Source: Haliclona indistincta (taxonomy: Eukaryota; Porifera; Demospongiae; Haplosclerida; Chalinidae). From it: a stretch of 64,000 bases of DNA. This document shows positions 10,304 to 22,499 of this stretch, piece after piece. The notes beneath the pieces are model-generated. The model was not told where the DNA came from, made no database searches, and saw nothing but the letters and a program-made list of their open reading frames with translations. Each line of letters opens with the position of its first letter. The stretch's first letter is position 1. Location of the stretch: positions 6,071,754 to 6,135,753 of the forward strand of contig OZ024792.1 of assembly GCA_964017065.1 (NCBI GenBank). The letters are read 5' to 3'. Position numbers and translations under genes: made by a program.

Positions 10304-12169
10304 CTAACAAGAATATATTAGTTGTGTGTTTTAATACAATTCACAATACTTTGCTTTGCAGCCCAACACAGTTTTCTGAAAATAATGAGTAGGAATTTGC
10401 CGTACTGTCATCATTCAAGGGCTACAAATTAATTATGTTATGCAAGCATTGTGAACATACATGTAAACACTATTATACCTTTGTCAGATGCTGTTGATTA
10501 TTAGTTTTATCTAATTAAATTATTAACACTCAAATTAAGTTGATATAAAGCTACTTACTTTTGTTTCTTAAACACACAATAGCTCCTATGATTGTTATCA
10601 CAAGAGCTATACTTATGACAACTATTACTCCAAGTGAAGCTGCTATTACAGTAGTAGTGCTGCCACTAGCTGATGAGGTAATAATTACACAGAACTCGAC
10701 TTTGCAAGTATAGTCACCTGGCATTGGCATTGTTGGGAGTGAAGGTGTCAACTCAGATATAGAGGTTAATGACACTGATGACGTATCTAAAAATTGCAAC
10801 ATTTTAATTAAAGCATGGATGTCCAACTGTTTTAGCTATAATGTTAATAATGAAAATGATTAAAGATGGAGCACCTCTCGATGAGCTCCTGTGAACACCA
10901 TTCTCTATAGGAGAATTTTTTGCACAGTACGTTGATGTTATTGCAATGCCAGCAACAGATGAGGTTGTTGATAATACTACTATAAGTAAATAAAGTGAAA
11001 TGATTATGATTGGTTATGTTATGCAGTGTACTACCAGTAACTGTTTCTTGGGCCCTTGTTCCTTGTCCAACAATATTCACAGCAGTCACATTGACTGAAT
11101 AGTGACCTGGTGGTACTCCATCAAGACATACTTTAACTACTGGACTGGCATTATTAATGATAGTAGTATTTCCTGTTGCTGTGAGATTGTGTCTTAATAT
11201 ATAATGAGTGACCAATGTACTCTCTATCTGAGGGACCTGTTACAATATATAGAATGAGTAGTTATACATACATTATTATAGTCTTACTGTCCAGTTTATA
11301 AACAGGAAGTCCATCATAGTCACTATGGAGATATTAAAGGCTGCTTGCTGTGGAACTGCATTTCTATAATAATTACAATGTATGATTTAATGTGTTAGGT
11401 ACTCACCATCCCATAATATGTCTACCACCTCACTCCATGGACCTGTTGTTAAATTAGCATCTTCAACAGCAACAGCAAAGTGATACATCATAGCAACACT
11501 CAGTCCAGTAATTGTCAGTGATGTAGTGTTTGTTCCGTATTGAGTTACTAAACCATTGCTGCTACCATTGACAACATATGAGAACATGCAGTTATTATCA
11601 GGTGATGACCATGATAGGGAAATTGATGTAGAACTTTGAGGAACAAGAGTGATGTTACTTGGTCTGGAAATTGCACCTAATAAAAAAGAATATAAAACTG
11701 GATGTTTTATGATGATGAACGAATACCTGATATTAAAATGATAGCAGAAGCATTAGCAACAGCATTAGTGCATGCAATGTTAGTATTGTTGTGTGAGAGA
11801 AGAGCACTATTCAATGTAGCAGTAGACACAATAGTAAAATTTGGATGAGTAAATGTCCTTTGAAGTACTCTTATAGTAAATGGTCCAAAGGATATACTTA
11901 AATTCTCCGATTTGTCCTTAGTATCTAGCTGCACTGCAACTCCCTGCTCAGTATATATCCAAAACACGTTTGTAGATACTGTTGAAGTGCAGTTGTATGC
12001 TAGATCCTGTCCTGGACACACTGTTACACCATGAGGACTGATTTGCGTCAGCGTTACTGGAGACGAGAATAAGTACGGTACAGGTCACCACTGCGGACTC
12101 ACCTGTACTGGACTCCACAATAGTTGATAACAACAGTAAGTGAAGAAAGAGCATTACGTACACATGCAT
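9427..12169 (-). CDS. Ig + 2 FN3 receptor with ten ITIM-like tyrosines
   Basis: Predicted inhibitory-type membrane receptor of 654 aa. Exons: 12169-12103, 12056-11727, 11676-11407, 11355-11288, 11236-11035, 10979-10875, 10786-10559, 10510-10479, 10303-10169, 10122-9991, 9938-9807, 9759-9625 and 9555-9427. They total 1,965 nt in one open frame with GT-AG sites throughout. In order: signal peptide (MHVYVMLFLHLLLLSTIVES), Ig-like domain (YNCTS…FWIY…IACTNA), one FN3 in a single exon, a second FN3 split over two exons (68+202 nt, also 270 in total), a Ser/Thr linker, a TM helix (VIAASLGVIVVISIALVITI), a 32-nt exon, and five homologous tail exons. The ITIM consensus (S/I/V/L)xYxx(I/V/L) appears twice per tail exon. 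In known families phosphorylated ITIMs recruit SH2 phosphatases; that role here is inferred. An inverted paralogue lies at 22500-24426. Confidence 0.85.
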
Positions 12170-13181
12170 ACTGGCAATAGAAGATTTATGTACTGCTTCG
12201 TGGCTTGCTATAAGTCAGTAGCAAACTACTCAGGTTTTATAATGCACGGATACGGACATGAATACCTGTGTACAACAAGCCCCGCCCCAAGTGATGTTGA
12301 CTGCTAAACAACATGATGCAGCCTAGCTCCGACGCTCACCAGTGCTCCGCTGACTAAGACAAGGTCTGTTTAAATTAAAAGTAGAACACTCGACGAGGTA
12401 GTAACAGTTGCTGTAGTATAGCCTATAGCGGCCTTCTTTATCGTTGAAAGGCCAATCGCTTTCAAGATGGACTTTAATAATCATGTTATTGTACAATGGG
12501 CCGCTGTAATGGGCAACAGGATTATAGGAAGATAATTTTGGGCATGTGCCAAAAGAAAATGAACTGTTTGTAGACAGTGATGATTATCATTACAAAACGA
12601 TGATCATTAGCATTGCATTGGTTGTGACATACTAATGCTATCCAACGTCCAACGGGGCATATTGATGGTTGCATACTCTTAAGTAATGGACTCTTAGTAT
12701 TATGTTGAGGTATTTTAAGAAAAATTTATGTACTTTATGTAGAGGGTAATTATGCTATAATAATTATAGTATAGCTATTTTAAATACATTCTACATAAAG
12801 GTAGTAATTGAATGTCTACCAGAGGCGTGGGAGATTTTAAAAGTGATGCATATCATAGATATTATATACATGTGCATATGTGCATAATGTGCACATATGC
12901 ATTATCTATGTGCATATGTAAAATGGTGTGCAGAGCACGTTGCAAAAAATTTTGCTCATTAATAATTCCTTATGAGCATGCAATCTCTTGTATCTGTTAC
13001 GGACCATTGCGCAACCCCGACCGTTTTAAACGGGCCGCCGGCTTTGAAATGGGTTGGCCCGTTTTAAATCCGGCTGGCCCGATTTCAGTAAAACAACTTT
13101 AGCGCGTCAGCCCGTTTTAAAACCGCGGCTTGATCATGTACATAAAGCAAACTCGTGCATATAATTATCTCTGATGCATTA
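12170..13181. other. Non-coding stretch upstream of the ITIM receptor
   Basis: No gene seen. It should hold the promoter of the minus-strand receptor ending at 12169. The first few dozen bases upstream of that ATG resemble the region upstream of the inverted copy at 22500. An alternating CATATGTGCATA/TGCACATATG palindromic patch lies at 12845-12925. An unusual run of GGCCCGTTTTAAA-type words lies at 13015-13125. Confidence 0.5.
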
Positions 13182-15365
13182 CCATAGATAATATATTACC
13201 CTCCCGGGATTGGCAACACGGCTAATTAGCGCCTTCTCGCACGGACAGTCCGCGACCACAGGTAGGGTCCGCAATGAAAAAAACGAGTGTTACAGATTCA
13301 GCGGGATTGCGTCTCAGCGTGTAAAGTGGGTTGACCCGAACATAGAACAGGTAAAGAGAGAAGCGCCAAGTCCTTCCTTTTTGCAGGAAAAACAAAAAGA
13401 CTTCAAAAAGCGTGGGCGGAGCTAGCCAATCGCAATTAAAATGCTTTTTATTCGAACAACATTCAACGCCGAAGCTTAGTGATGTTCGTAAGGACGCTCA
13501 GAATCATACTTTCAAGAATTCCGAGGTCTTGGACGTCGCAGCGTCCTTCGTGTGTTGTTTCCAGGTCATAATTTGAAAGGGGGCGAGGCTCCACAAACGG
13601 CGAAAAAATACTCTTTGGGCTCGAGCGCCTTTGTACATTGTGCTGCAGCAACCCTATTGCAGATTTAACTAAGTTAGGTGACAATGTATCTACATAGCAA
13701 GTTTTATGACGTTTATGCATTTCCTTCCATCTGGCTCAAAAATTTTAAACATTTTTTGAGCCAGATGGAAGGAAGCATGTAAAGTTTATAACATTTGCTG
13801 TGCAGATATATTGTCACCTAACTTAGTTAAATCTGCAATAGGGTTGCTGCAGCACAATGTACAAAAGCGCTCGAGCCCAAATAGTATTTTCTTGCAGTCT
13901 CGGGAGCCCCGCCCCTTTCAAATTATGACCTGGAAACAACACACGAAGGACGCTGCGACGTCCAAGACCTCGGAATTCTTGAAAGTATGATTCTGAGCGT
14001 CCTTACGAACATCACTAAGCTTCGGCTTGAATGTTGTTCGAATAAAAAGCATTTTAATTGCGATTGGCTAGCTCCGCCCACGCTTTTTGAAGTCTTTTGT
14101 TTTTTCCTGCTAAAAGGAAGGACTTGGCGCTTCTCTCTTTACCTGTTCTATGTTCGGGTCAACCCACTTTACACGCTGAGACGCAATCCCGCTGAATCTG
14201 TGACAGTCGATTTTTTCATTGCTGACCCTACCACAGGTAGGCGTGGAGAATCTATGGCAGGTACTGAGACAACCACTGTACCACAACGGACGCTGGTAGT
14301 CTACTTGTAAACGTAATCACGCTGATGCTGGACGATCCTACCTTCAGTATTCAGATGCAGCTCAGTGAAGAAAATTGAAACGCAAAGATCGAAAGACAAC
14401 AGAAAAGAGTACAGTATACTAAGAAAGCAGCACCAAGAAGAGTACATGCAGGCTGAAAATAATACATCAGCTGCAAGAGAAACGAAAAACAGTAGTATTG
14501 GGTTGTGCCTTATTTGTTATTATATATATCTAGTTATTTTAATTCGACAATTTTACTCTCTTTCTATAATAGTGTGTGTAATCATATTAGTTCTTCGAGC
14601 ACGAACACGTCTACGCTTTGGTAGTGACCGGATTACTTGATCATCAACTGTCTGTTGTAATCCCTCTTGCTTCACTCAGTCTTTCTTTCTCTCCTCATGT
14701 TGTGAACACCAAGCCTAATTCTACGACGTCCCATTCCTGAGTCAAAACAGATGGTAATATACGACTCAATATTACAGCAATATAAAATCAGCTGGGAAGA
14801 AGTGATCTGGCCCATGCAAAACACCATAGATCGGCTGTTTGTTTTATGTACCCATCACACATAGTACTAGTCTAGAAAGGTAACTGCTGTCCCACAAAAA
14901 TGGACAAAGTTGTCACCATTTTTGTCACCTGGAGCACAAGGGAAACACGTGGCTCTAAACTAACCACGTCTACGCAAAGCACAGACCACGGATAGCATTA
15001 AAAAAATACCTTTTAGGCCAGGCAAAGTAAACTTTCTGTAGATAATGCACCACAAATACAAATGCGCTATCACAGCAACAAACATCGGCCTGAATATCAA
15101 CATAACAATCCAGGAGTACAATAAAAATCATCGAAAAGTGTACAGCTAGCCTTATTCTTCATGCAAACAAACCATACCAGAAGTTGGGCTATCTCACAAC
15201 TTACCTTTTGCTGCTTTCTCTTGAACAACTGGCGTCCAGGACAACAGTTTACACCAACGAATAGGTGCGAATCGCAGGTCGCGGAGTGCCTGCCACAAAA
15301 TGTATTACGCTATTGGGCACACGTGATCCGTTGCCAATCCCGGGAGGGTAATATATTATCTATGG
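13182..15365. mobile_element. 2.2-kb DNA transposon with 5-bp target duplication
   Basis: Terminal inverted repeats of about 36 bp match exactly: left end from 13182 (CCATAGATAATATATTACCC…), right end to 15365. Both are bordered by CATTA (13177-13181 and 15366-15370). Inside, 13280-13735 and 13765-14235 form a very long inverted repeat. No transposase frame is visible, so the copy is non-autonomous. A five-base duplication does not by itself fix the superfamily. Confidence 0.85.
13280..14240. repeat. Giant foldback (inverted repeat), arms about 460 bp
   Basis: The two arms are near-perfect reverse complements. They share TTCAAGAATTCCGAGGTCTT, AACAACACACGAAGGACGCT and the GAGCCAGATGGAAGG segment. 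The centre is an AT-rich spacer at about 13735-13760. A partial third copy of one arm end lies at 19705-19850. Open frames in the arms mirror each other and are not genes. Confidence 0.85.
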
Positions 15366-15575
15366 CATTACGTATTCCATGTGAATGGTGTATCCATGAA
15401 GGGAGTTTTATATTCCAGTTTGAATGCTGTACATTATTAAATGTACTTATTTTACAGAAGTGGCTTCTAGTTCCATAGGCTCTCTGGCACATCTATGCTC
15501 TGCATGCTTACTATTAACAGACCTACGTACATCTTTACACAGCCATGGTGCACCACCGTGCTTTCTTCGTCAACT

Positions 15576-17326
15576 TCATGTTAATCTTAACGTATGATGC
15601 ATGCTAGGTACAGTGAGTTTAAAGACTATAGTGCTTGTGAATTTGATCCAAAAAACTGGATGATAGGGCGAACATCTAATGTGCTTGACTCCATTAGACC
15701 TGAAGAAGAGGGAAAATTCATCAGAAGTGAATTGAGGACCATTATCTGTCACAATTTGCTCAGGAAGACCATTATCAGCAAACAGTTTGCGAAGCTCTGC
15801 AATCGTTCGGGTAGCTGTTGTCTTTGACATTTCGATTACTTCAGGCCATTTGGAATGGGCGTCAACACAGATAAGAAACATCTTCTCACAAAAAGGACCC
15901 GCAAAGTCCAGATGAATTAACCCTCTGCCATGGCCTATCAGGCCAGATCCAAGGATGAAGTGGCGCTGATGGTGGATGTCCTTTCACAGCTTGACAATGA
16001 TCACACTGTTTTGCACATTGTTCAATTTCTTTGTCTAATTTCGGCCACCACAAGTAGCTTCTTGCCATGGCTTTCATCCTAACCACTCCAGGGTGATCTC
16101 GTTGTAAATCTTCTAGAATTGATGAGCGTAGAGCAGACGGAATAATAATTCGAGTACCCCACAAAAGACAATCTTCCTCCACTATAAGCTCATTTCTACA
16201 ATGATAGTAGGGCTTAAACACATCTCTGACAGTACTTGGCCAGCCTTTCCGAGTGTAGAGGATCACCTTACTGAGTACTGGATCAATTCTGGAAGCTTTT
16301 TGAATCGCCTTGGCTGTAACTGGTAAAGCTTCCACTTGTGACATATTAAAACATGAGAAAACATCAGGAGCAACCATTGAGTCATACTTTGGTTCAGCCT
16401 GTGGTAGAGGTAATCTCGACAGTGCATCAGCATTGCTATGACGTTGGGAGGACTTGCATTCAATCTCATAGGTATATGAAGCCAAGAGAAGAGCCCACCG
16501 CTGCAATCTAGCAGCTGCCAGAGTAGGAATTGCTTTTTTTGGCTCTAGGATGGTCAATAGGGGTTTGTGGTCTGTGAACAAAGTGAATGTTCGACCATAG
16601 AGATAGAGATGAAATTTCTTGATAGCAAAAACCAAGGCCAAAGCCTCTTTCTCCACTTGGGCGAACTTTTCAGAACTAGATAGAGTTCTTGATGCAAAGG
16701 CGATTGGACGTTCAGACTGGTCCGGCATCACATGAGAGAGTACAGCTCCCAGACCGTGAGATGAGGCATCTGCGGCAACTCGGAGAGGAAGCTTGGGGTT
16801 GTAATGAACCAACACTGGAGGTGATGTTAACGAGTCCTTCGCTGCCTTGAACGACTGTTCACACTGTTCAGTCCACTTCCACCTGGTATCCTTCTGCAAT
16901 AGAGCATGCAGAGGCTGCAGAAGGGAAGAGAGGTTAGGTATGAATGCACCATAATAGTTAATTAGGCCAAGAAATGATTGCAGCTCTTTCATATTTCTTG
17001 GGGTAGGAGCCTTGAGTACTGCTTCAAGCTTTTCACTTGTTGGATGTAGACCGGAAGCATCAATACGATGACCCAAATAGTCTACACTAGGCATCAGGAA
17101 AGAACACTTTGACTCCTTTAGTCGCATTCCTTGATGACTAAGTCGCTCCAACACTTGCTCGACATTCTGCAAATGTTCTTGGTCATTAGCTCCTGTGACA
17201 AGAATATCGTCGATGTAACAGGTAACACCAGGTACTGAGCCCTTGCAAGATGGTATCAATGGTTTTCTGAAACAGAGCTGGCGCGGATGACACTCCAAAC
17301 GGCAATCTTGTATATTCATACAGGCC
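15576..17326 (-). pseudogene. Ty3/gypsy pol fragment (RT, RNase H, integrase)
   Basis: Internal piece of an LTR-retrotransposon polyprotein. From 17326 downward come an RT fragment with YIDDILVTG, RNase H (VAADASSHGLGAVL, FTLFTDHKPLL), an integrase HHCC zinc segment (HPGVVRMKAMARSYLWWP, CDHCQ) and the integrase core (DAHSKWPEV, VTDNGPQFTS). It is broken. The RT start is lost where a TIR element begins at 17327. The LPFG part lies in another frame from YIDD (shift near 17230). A second frame change sits near 15886, and similarity stops after SPYHP at about 15655. No gag, no LTRs and no integrase C-terminus are seen. Confidence 0.88.
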
Positions 17327-18629
17327 TGTCCCTGGATTTTTGGTCCGGGAGAAATCGGTCCGGGCAGACCAATTTTACCGTGGAAATTTTGGTCCGGCGG
17401 ACCACAATTACCGGTTGAATTGGTCCGCCTCCGAAAAAAAATGGTCCGACCATGGCGATCAAGACATTCTGCTGTAATGGCGCGTCGTAAGCGCTCTCAG
17501 ACAATTCTACGATGAATAACGTCCATAGCTAGATCGGAGGCAAGAAGCACTTTCAGGCAATTACAATGTCCCTAGGTTCATAGATCGGAGAGACAAAATT
17601 CGTGATAACATTCTTATTTCAGACTTTCACATCAAGTGTCGGTTCTATCAGGCTGTCCGTGCATCAATTCCTGTGAAGCCTATAATGTATGTAAGCCGGG
17701 TATCGAGACGAATTCATGATAGTATTATCATTGCCGATAGGCAATGATATGTAGGGATGACCTCGAACTAAGATGGCGGCTACTCATGTGTGAAAATGAG
17801 TTTTCGCACATATCTCTACTGTTATACATTTCTACTGCATTTTAACTATCTCTGAGGGAATCTGAAGTGCGAGCGCTTGTAGGAAGTCTATGAAAGTCAC
17901 CGGGACTGCTTGCTTGACGACGAAAATCAAGATGGCGACTCTCAGAGAGCTGCGTTGCTAGATCTTCGCCGTTTTAGCGTTTCTCGAGAGTCAGACACCT
18001 AGGATTGATCAGACGATTGTTCTGAGCATGAAAATACCTTTGGTGAAGCTGGCAGACGTTTCTAAAGTGGTAAACTGAAATCGCCGCCCACGCGAATTCT
18101 TCTTCTTCGGCAAGCCTAGCGCTGTCCTGAGTTAACGAATGACTACCAAACCTGCACCATCGCACGTGTATATATCTGGGGTAGTGCACTTACTTTTTAG
18201 ATAGGCATCAAACAGCGAGTAATCCTTGAAAAACATGGTTTTTGGGCCGTTTTGAACTGAAGACGCCATTAAATAATTAACCCTCTTGTCGCTCGTATCA
18301 TTAACTCCGCCCACATCAGTTTTGCAGCCATCTCGTTCGATACCATGGATTCTGCGTTTTGTCTCTGCTCTGGACGCTTCAGCGCGCAAGCCAGAGGTAT
18401 GAAATTTGTCTAGAGCAGTACTATACCCTAAGTAACACTGATCTGTTCGTTAAAGCTTCAGATGGCGGGTTAAAACTGACATACCCAGACGTGAACGCCA
18501 TGATTCAGTTCTGACCGGCAGCAACTGAGATTCTACGCACAGTAAGGTTCCTGCACCACGCAGCGTAAGTTGTAAAGGACTAGAAGCCTCTGTGAGTGTG
18601 ATATTGACATCAACACTCACTGGCGGATC

Positions 18630-18842
18630 TTAGCCTCGTCCCCAGGCTCAGCCTGGTTCACATTGTATGCGCATGCGTTAATTATGTCCAAATATGGCAT
18701 GATCAATTGAATGGCATGATTCGGCAAATTAAACAGATTCGGTTAAAATCATGCCTTATTTGGACATAATTAACGCATGCGCATACAATGTGTACCAGGC
18801 CCTCTCCTCAGCTTTGGGAGGCGGGGCCTGGGGACGAGGCTA
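18630..18842. mobile_element. MITE, CCTCGTCCCC / GGGGACGAGG ends
   Basis: An inverted repeat whose arms share ATTGTATGCGCATGCGTTAA and TTATGTCCAAATA. The ends read CCTCGTCCCCAGGC and GCCTGGGGACGAGG. It is nested in the long-TIR element and non-coding. A related palindromic MITE lies at 21378-21736. Confidence 0.75.
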
Positions 18843-18975
18843 TGGCGGATCTAGGGTAGATCCAGAGGTGCGCGTGAACCCCCCTTTGCTCTCAATAATT
18901 TTCAAAATTTCGCGCCGCGCAAGCGCGCCCATTTCATTAAGAACCCCTCTTTCTCCAATCCTAGATCCGCCACTG
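18843..18975. mobile_element. Small MITE, GGCGGATCTAGG ends
   Basis: Left end GGCGGATCTAGGGTAGATCC and right end CCTAGATCCGCC form terminal inverted repeats around about 110 bp. It directly abuts the previous MITE and is non-coding. Confidence 0.6.
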
Positions 18976-19929
18976 TTACAAGGTTCTACTAGGCGTGCTT
19001 CTACTATTAGGCTTGCAGCATCATGAGTTGTCAGTATTAGTCTCTTCCTTCATCCATTACTGTACTCATGTTGTCAAATCATACCTGGACTTGATATTTT
19101 GCTATCTGCGTCCTTAACCTCTTTACTATTTTAAACCTTTCAATGAATGATTGGTAATATTAAACATTATTTTAAACTACACTCCTTACTCTCCAGACCC
19201 CGCATGTGCACGTTCACATCTGCTAGACTAGTAACTGCTGCTCACAGAGTTGTCAAAATGAAATAACATCTATCATAGAATACAACTAATAAGTTCAAAC
19301 TGATAGTGATCAAAAAAGTAACAGGAACAAGTAAAGTAAAAAAGCTTTAATAAAAAAACTGAAAAGTGTAGGGATGACTCTTAAAAGTCTTACGTGTACA
19401 TGCAACATAGGCTTGATGCACAGACAGCCTGTCCGATCTATAATAGTGAGCCTAGGGACATCGTAATTGCCGGGAAGCGCTTGCCTCCGATCTAGCTATG
19501 GACGGCATTATTCATCGTAGAATTGTCTGGGAACGCTTACAACGCGCATTACAGCAGAATGTCTTGATCGCCATGGTCGGACCATTTTTTCCGGAGGAGG
19601 ACCAATTTTACCGGTAATTTTGGTCCGCCGGACCAAAATTTCCACGGTAAAATTGGTCCGCCCGGACCGATTTCACCCGGACCAAAAATCCAGGGACATA
19701 CCCAGTGATTTTCAGTGTTTTTATTTTTTCTGCAAAAAGAAAGGACTTGGCGCTTCTCTCTTTACTTGTTCTATGTTCGGGTCAACCCACTCTACACGCT
19801 GAGACGCAATCCCGCTGAATCTGTGACAGTCGATTTTTTCATTGCGGACCCTATACATAGGGAGGCACTACCGTGCCTCCCTAATACACACATAGAAAAT
19901 CCTTTGATGTTTTGGTCAACAGGGATATA

Positions 19930-20320
19930 GATGTAGTAATATTGCACTAGCTAGTGATACTGCACTACTCTATACTAGCCAGTGATACTGCAGTACTCTA
20001 TACTAGCCAGTGATACTGCACTACTCTATACTATCCAGTGATACTGCACTACTCTATACTAGCCAGTGATACTGCACTACTCTATACTAGCCAGTGATAC
20101 TGCACTACTCTATACTAGCCAGTGATACTGCACTACTCTATACTAGCCAGTGATACTGCACTACTCTATACTAGCCAGTGATACTGCACTACTCTATACC
20201 AGCTAGTGATACTGCACTACTCTATACTAGCTAGTGATACTGCACTACTCTATACTAGCCAGTGATACTGCACTAACCTATACTAGCCAGTGATACTGCA
20301 CTAACCTATACTAGCTTGTA
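19930..20320. repeat. 28-bp satellite, about 13 copies
   Basis: A tandem array of TACTAGCCAGTGATACTGCA + CTACTCTA. The central copies are identical, and the edge copies carry CTAGCT, CTATCC or CTAACC variants. Confidence 0.95.
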
Positions 20321-20644
20321 CCATCTACTTCAAAGGCACTGCTCATGGGTGTATTAGGCCTATTGCACTGAAAAGTCATGCTGTTGTGGCGAAGGTTGTT
20401 TTCCTTGGTTGTGTCTGGCGCGTGCGACTAAGGGTTAGTATTTCCTCACCATAAAAATCAGCTCTTCCAGTGCAGACACTATCGATGAAATTTTTAATCA
20501 AGTGCATCCGCATTTCACACTTCTACTCTACTATGTCACTCTCATTACATTTTGAGCTCTTGTTCATCATTACTTGAATGGGCCACTAGTAATGTTCAAG
20601 TCATTAATATTATTATGAGGCACTTGGCACTTCATTAATGTTTA

Positions 20645-20800
20645 CAGGGGAACCCTTCTAATTCGGACACCTTTAGTTGGAACCCACAAAGGTGTCCCGA
20701 TTAGAGAGATGTAATGATTTCAAGGATTTATTAAAGTATCAATTGACAGTGTCCACATTAAGTAAGTGTCCGTATATTATAAGGGTGTCCACAACAAGGC
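20645..20800. mobile_element. Remnant related to the CAGTGGAACC MITE family
   Basis: Starts CAGGGGAACCCTTCTAATTC and contains GGTGTCC… GGACAC words typical of that family. The right end is not well preserved. Confidence 0.4.
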
Positions 20801-20884
20801 TGAAATTCAACGATATACATGTAAGTCGCATCTTTATATGCAAGCTCTGACACTCTGCTTACTCCTAAATTTTCCAATCTACCA

Positions 20885-22425
20885 TCCCTATCTATAACAA
20901 GAAAATAAAAAGATTTCTGACGAAATCAAAAGGATGAGGGATAAAGAAATCTAGGTCCACAATGTAAACCAACAAGGAGCAAACATGGAATGGTAACACG
21001 ATTGACTTGCTAACAGACTATAGATCCTTACATCAGTGGCTGACTACAGCAGTTCTGCTAGATGCTATTGACTGACACGTGCATTGAATTGAATTTAGCT
21101 TGTGACAAAATATTGTATAGTCAAAATCTTATGTACAGCCACTGATGTAGGGATCTATGGTCTGTTAGCAAGTCAATCATGTTACCATTTCATGCTTGCT
21201 CCTTTTTGGTTTACATTGTGGACCAGTAGCAGATTTCTTTATCTTTTGTCTCTTTTTTCTTTTTGAGTGAGTTTCAAATTTTTGGTGCAGTTCGAATTCG
21301 GCAAGATAATGTATCTCTTTGTTTCCACCATTGGTTTGGTTCGCTTTTGTTGATAATTGCTTTTTAATTTGTAGCCTCGTACCCAGGCCTGCTCTATTGA
21401 GCTTAAGGCCTGGCACACACTGTTCGCGCATGCGTGTAATTAAAAAACACGTGCGTGTCTAACTTGCTCTAAATTCAGCACGATGCTCACTTTCAGCTCA
21501 CAACGTCGCGTGCTTGACACAAATCAGCTAAACTTACCTTACAAATAAGCGTCAGCCGTGCGGAAGTTCGCTATACACTATCTACGTTGTGTTCATCACG
21601 TGGCTAGCCAAGTAACACGGAGAAATGTACGGTAAGTATCTGCGTTTTAACCGGATGTTGGATAAATTGAACGCATGCGTGAACAGTGTGTACCAGGCCA
21701 TCCGCTCAATAGAGTATAGGCCTGGGTACGAGGCTATTTAATTTGTAGCTCCTAAGTACTGAAACTACCTCATGCATTTTGCATGCTGCAGCCTGGATTG
21801 CGCAGCGTACGAGCTCCGCCCACTCTGGTTTAGAATTTTCTGTATGGCTGTGATACTATATGGCAACAGAAGAACGGTGATAATACACGAGCTTACTCGG
21901 TGAATTGTTCTTCGAAGACTCCAGACGCCAATATGCGCTCTCCATATGGCGACACTCTACTAATTATAAATTCGTGTGATTAGTCACGTGCGTATTACGT
22001 AATCACAATAATGGCGTCAAACACTCAGCTGACAACTGTTCGTGATCGTGAGCTCGTCAAATTTATATTGTCGTTTCGCTAAAAACTAAGTACATGCCAG
22101 GAGAATTTCACTACTTTTCGTGGGTGTTTTGGTCTCGGCATTGCTCACGTAAAGGTGCTAGGCGAGTGGAAGAAAGAAAGAAGAAGAAAACCAAGATGAC
22201 GAAAATCGATTTTCACCGTTTCCAGGTTCGTCACTTTAGTAACAATTTTGAGCAATCTCCTTACCAATGTAAGATGAGGCAACACCAGAGAGCAGATCTT
22301 AGTGTCTTTGGACGTATAAAATTCATCACCAGGCGAAATATCAGCGTGTGAACGCTAATACATTGTATGTAGCCGCCATCTTGTTTTCGTTCATCCCTAC
22401 ATAGGGAGTCACTACCGTGCCTCCC
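20885..22425 (-). mobile_element. Composite dispersed repeat, copy A (reverse)
   Basis: Reverse-oriented member of the family also seen at 26574, 37516 and 45708. One end is the small hairpin AGGGAG(G/T)CACTACCGTGCC near 22400. Next comes a conserved block of about 300 bp (words TTCGCCTGGTGATGAATTTT and GCCGCCATCTTGTTTTCGTT in the appropriate orientation). The other end is the palindromic unit at 20885-21250, with arms sharing GGTCTGTTAGCAAGTCAATC. A further MITE (21378-21736) is nested inside. No transposase frame is present. Confidence 0.7.
21378..21736. mobile_element. Palindromic MITE, GCCTCGTACCCAGGCCT ends
   Basis: The ends read GCCTCGTACCCAGGCCTG and CAGGCCTGGGTACGAGGC, flanked by TA on both sides. 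Sub-terminal words such as CGCATGCGTG are also inverted. Nested in copy A of the composite repeat. Confidence 0.75.
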
Positions 22426-22499
22426 TAATAACAATTGATTATACTCTTTCTATCCAGTTTGTGACAGACTTACGAGGCAGTAAATCTTCTATTACCAGT

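Larger units (their letters stand above)
17327..19698. mobile_element. Long-TIR element with GGTCCG-rich ends
   Basis: Inverted terminal repeats of about 260 bp (17327-17590 and about 19430-19698) begin TGTCCCTGGATTTTTGGTCC and contain many GGTCCG/CGGACC words. The left end cuts into the gypsy pol. The right flank is not gypsy but part of the foldback repeat, so no simple target duplication is seen. The interior has no recognisable transposase and carries two smaller MITEs. Confidence 0.7.

Noticed and set aside
12845..12925. CATATGTGCATA palindromic patch as a regulatory site
   Set aside because: Simple alternating purine/pyrimidine sequence. No independent reason to call it an operator.
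19930..20320. Possible CRISPR-like array
   Set aside because: Units are contiguous 28-bp repeats with no unique spacers, and the context is eukaryotic.
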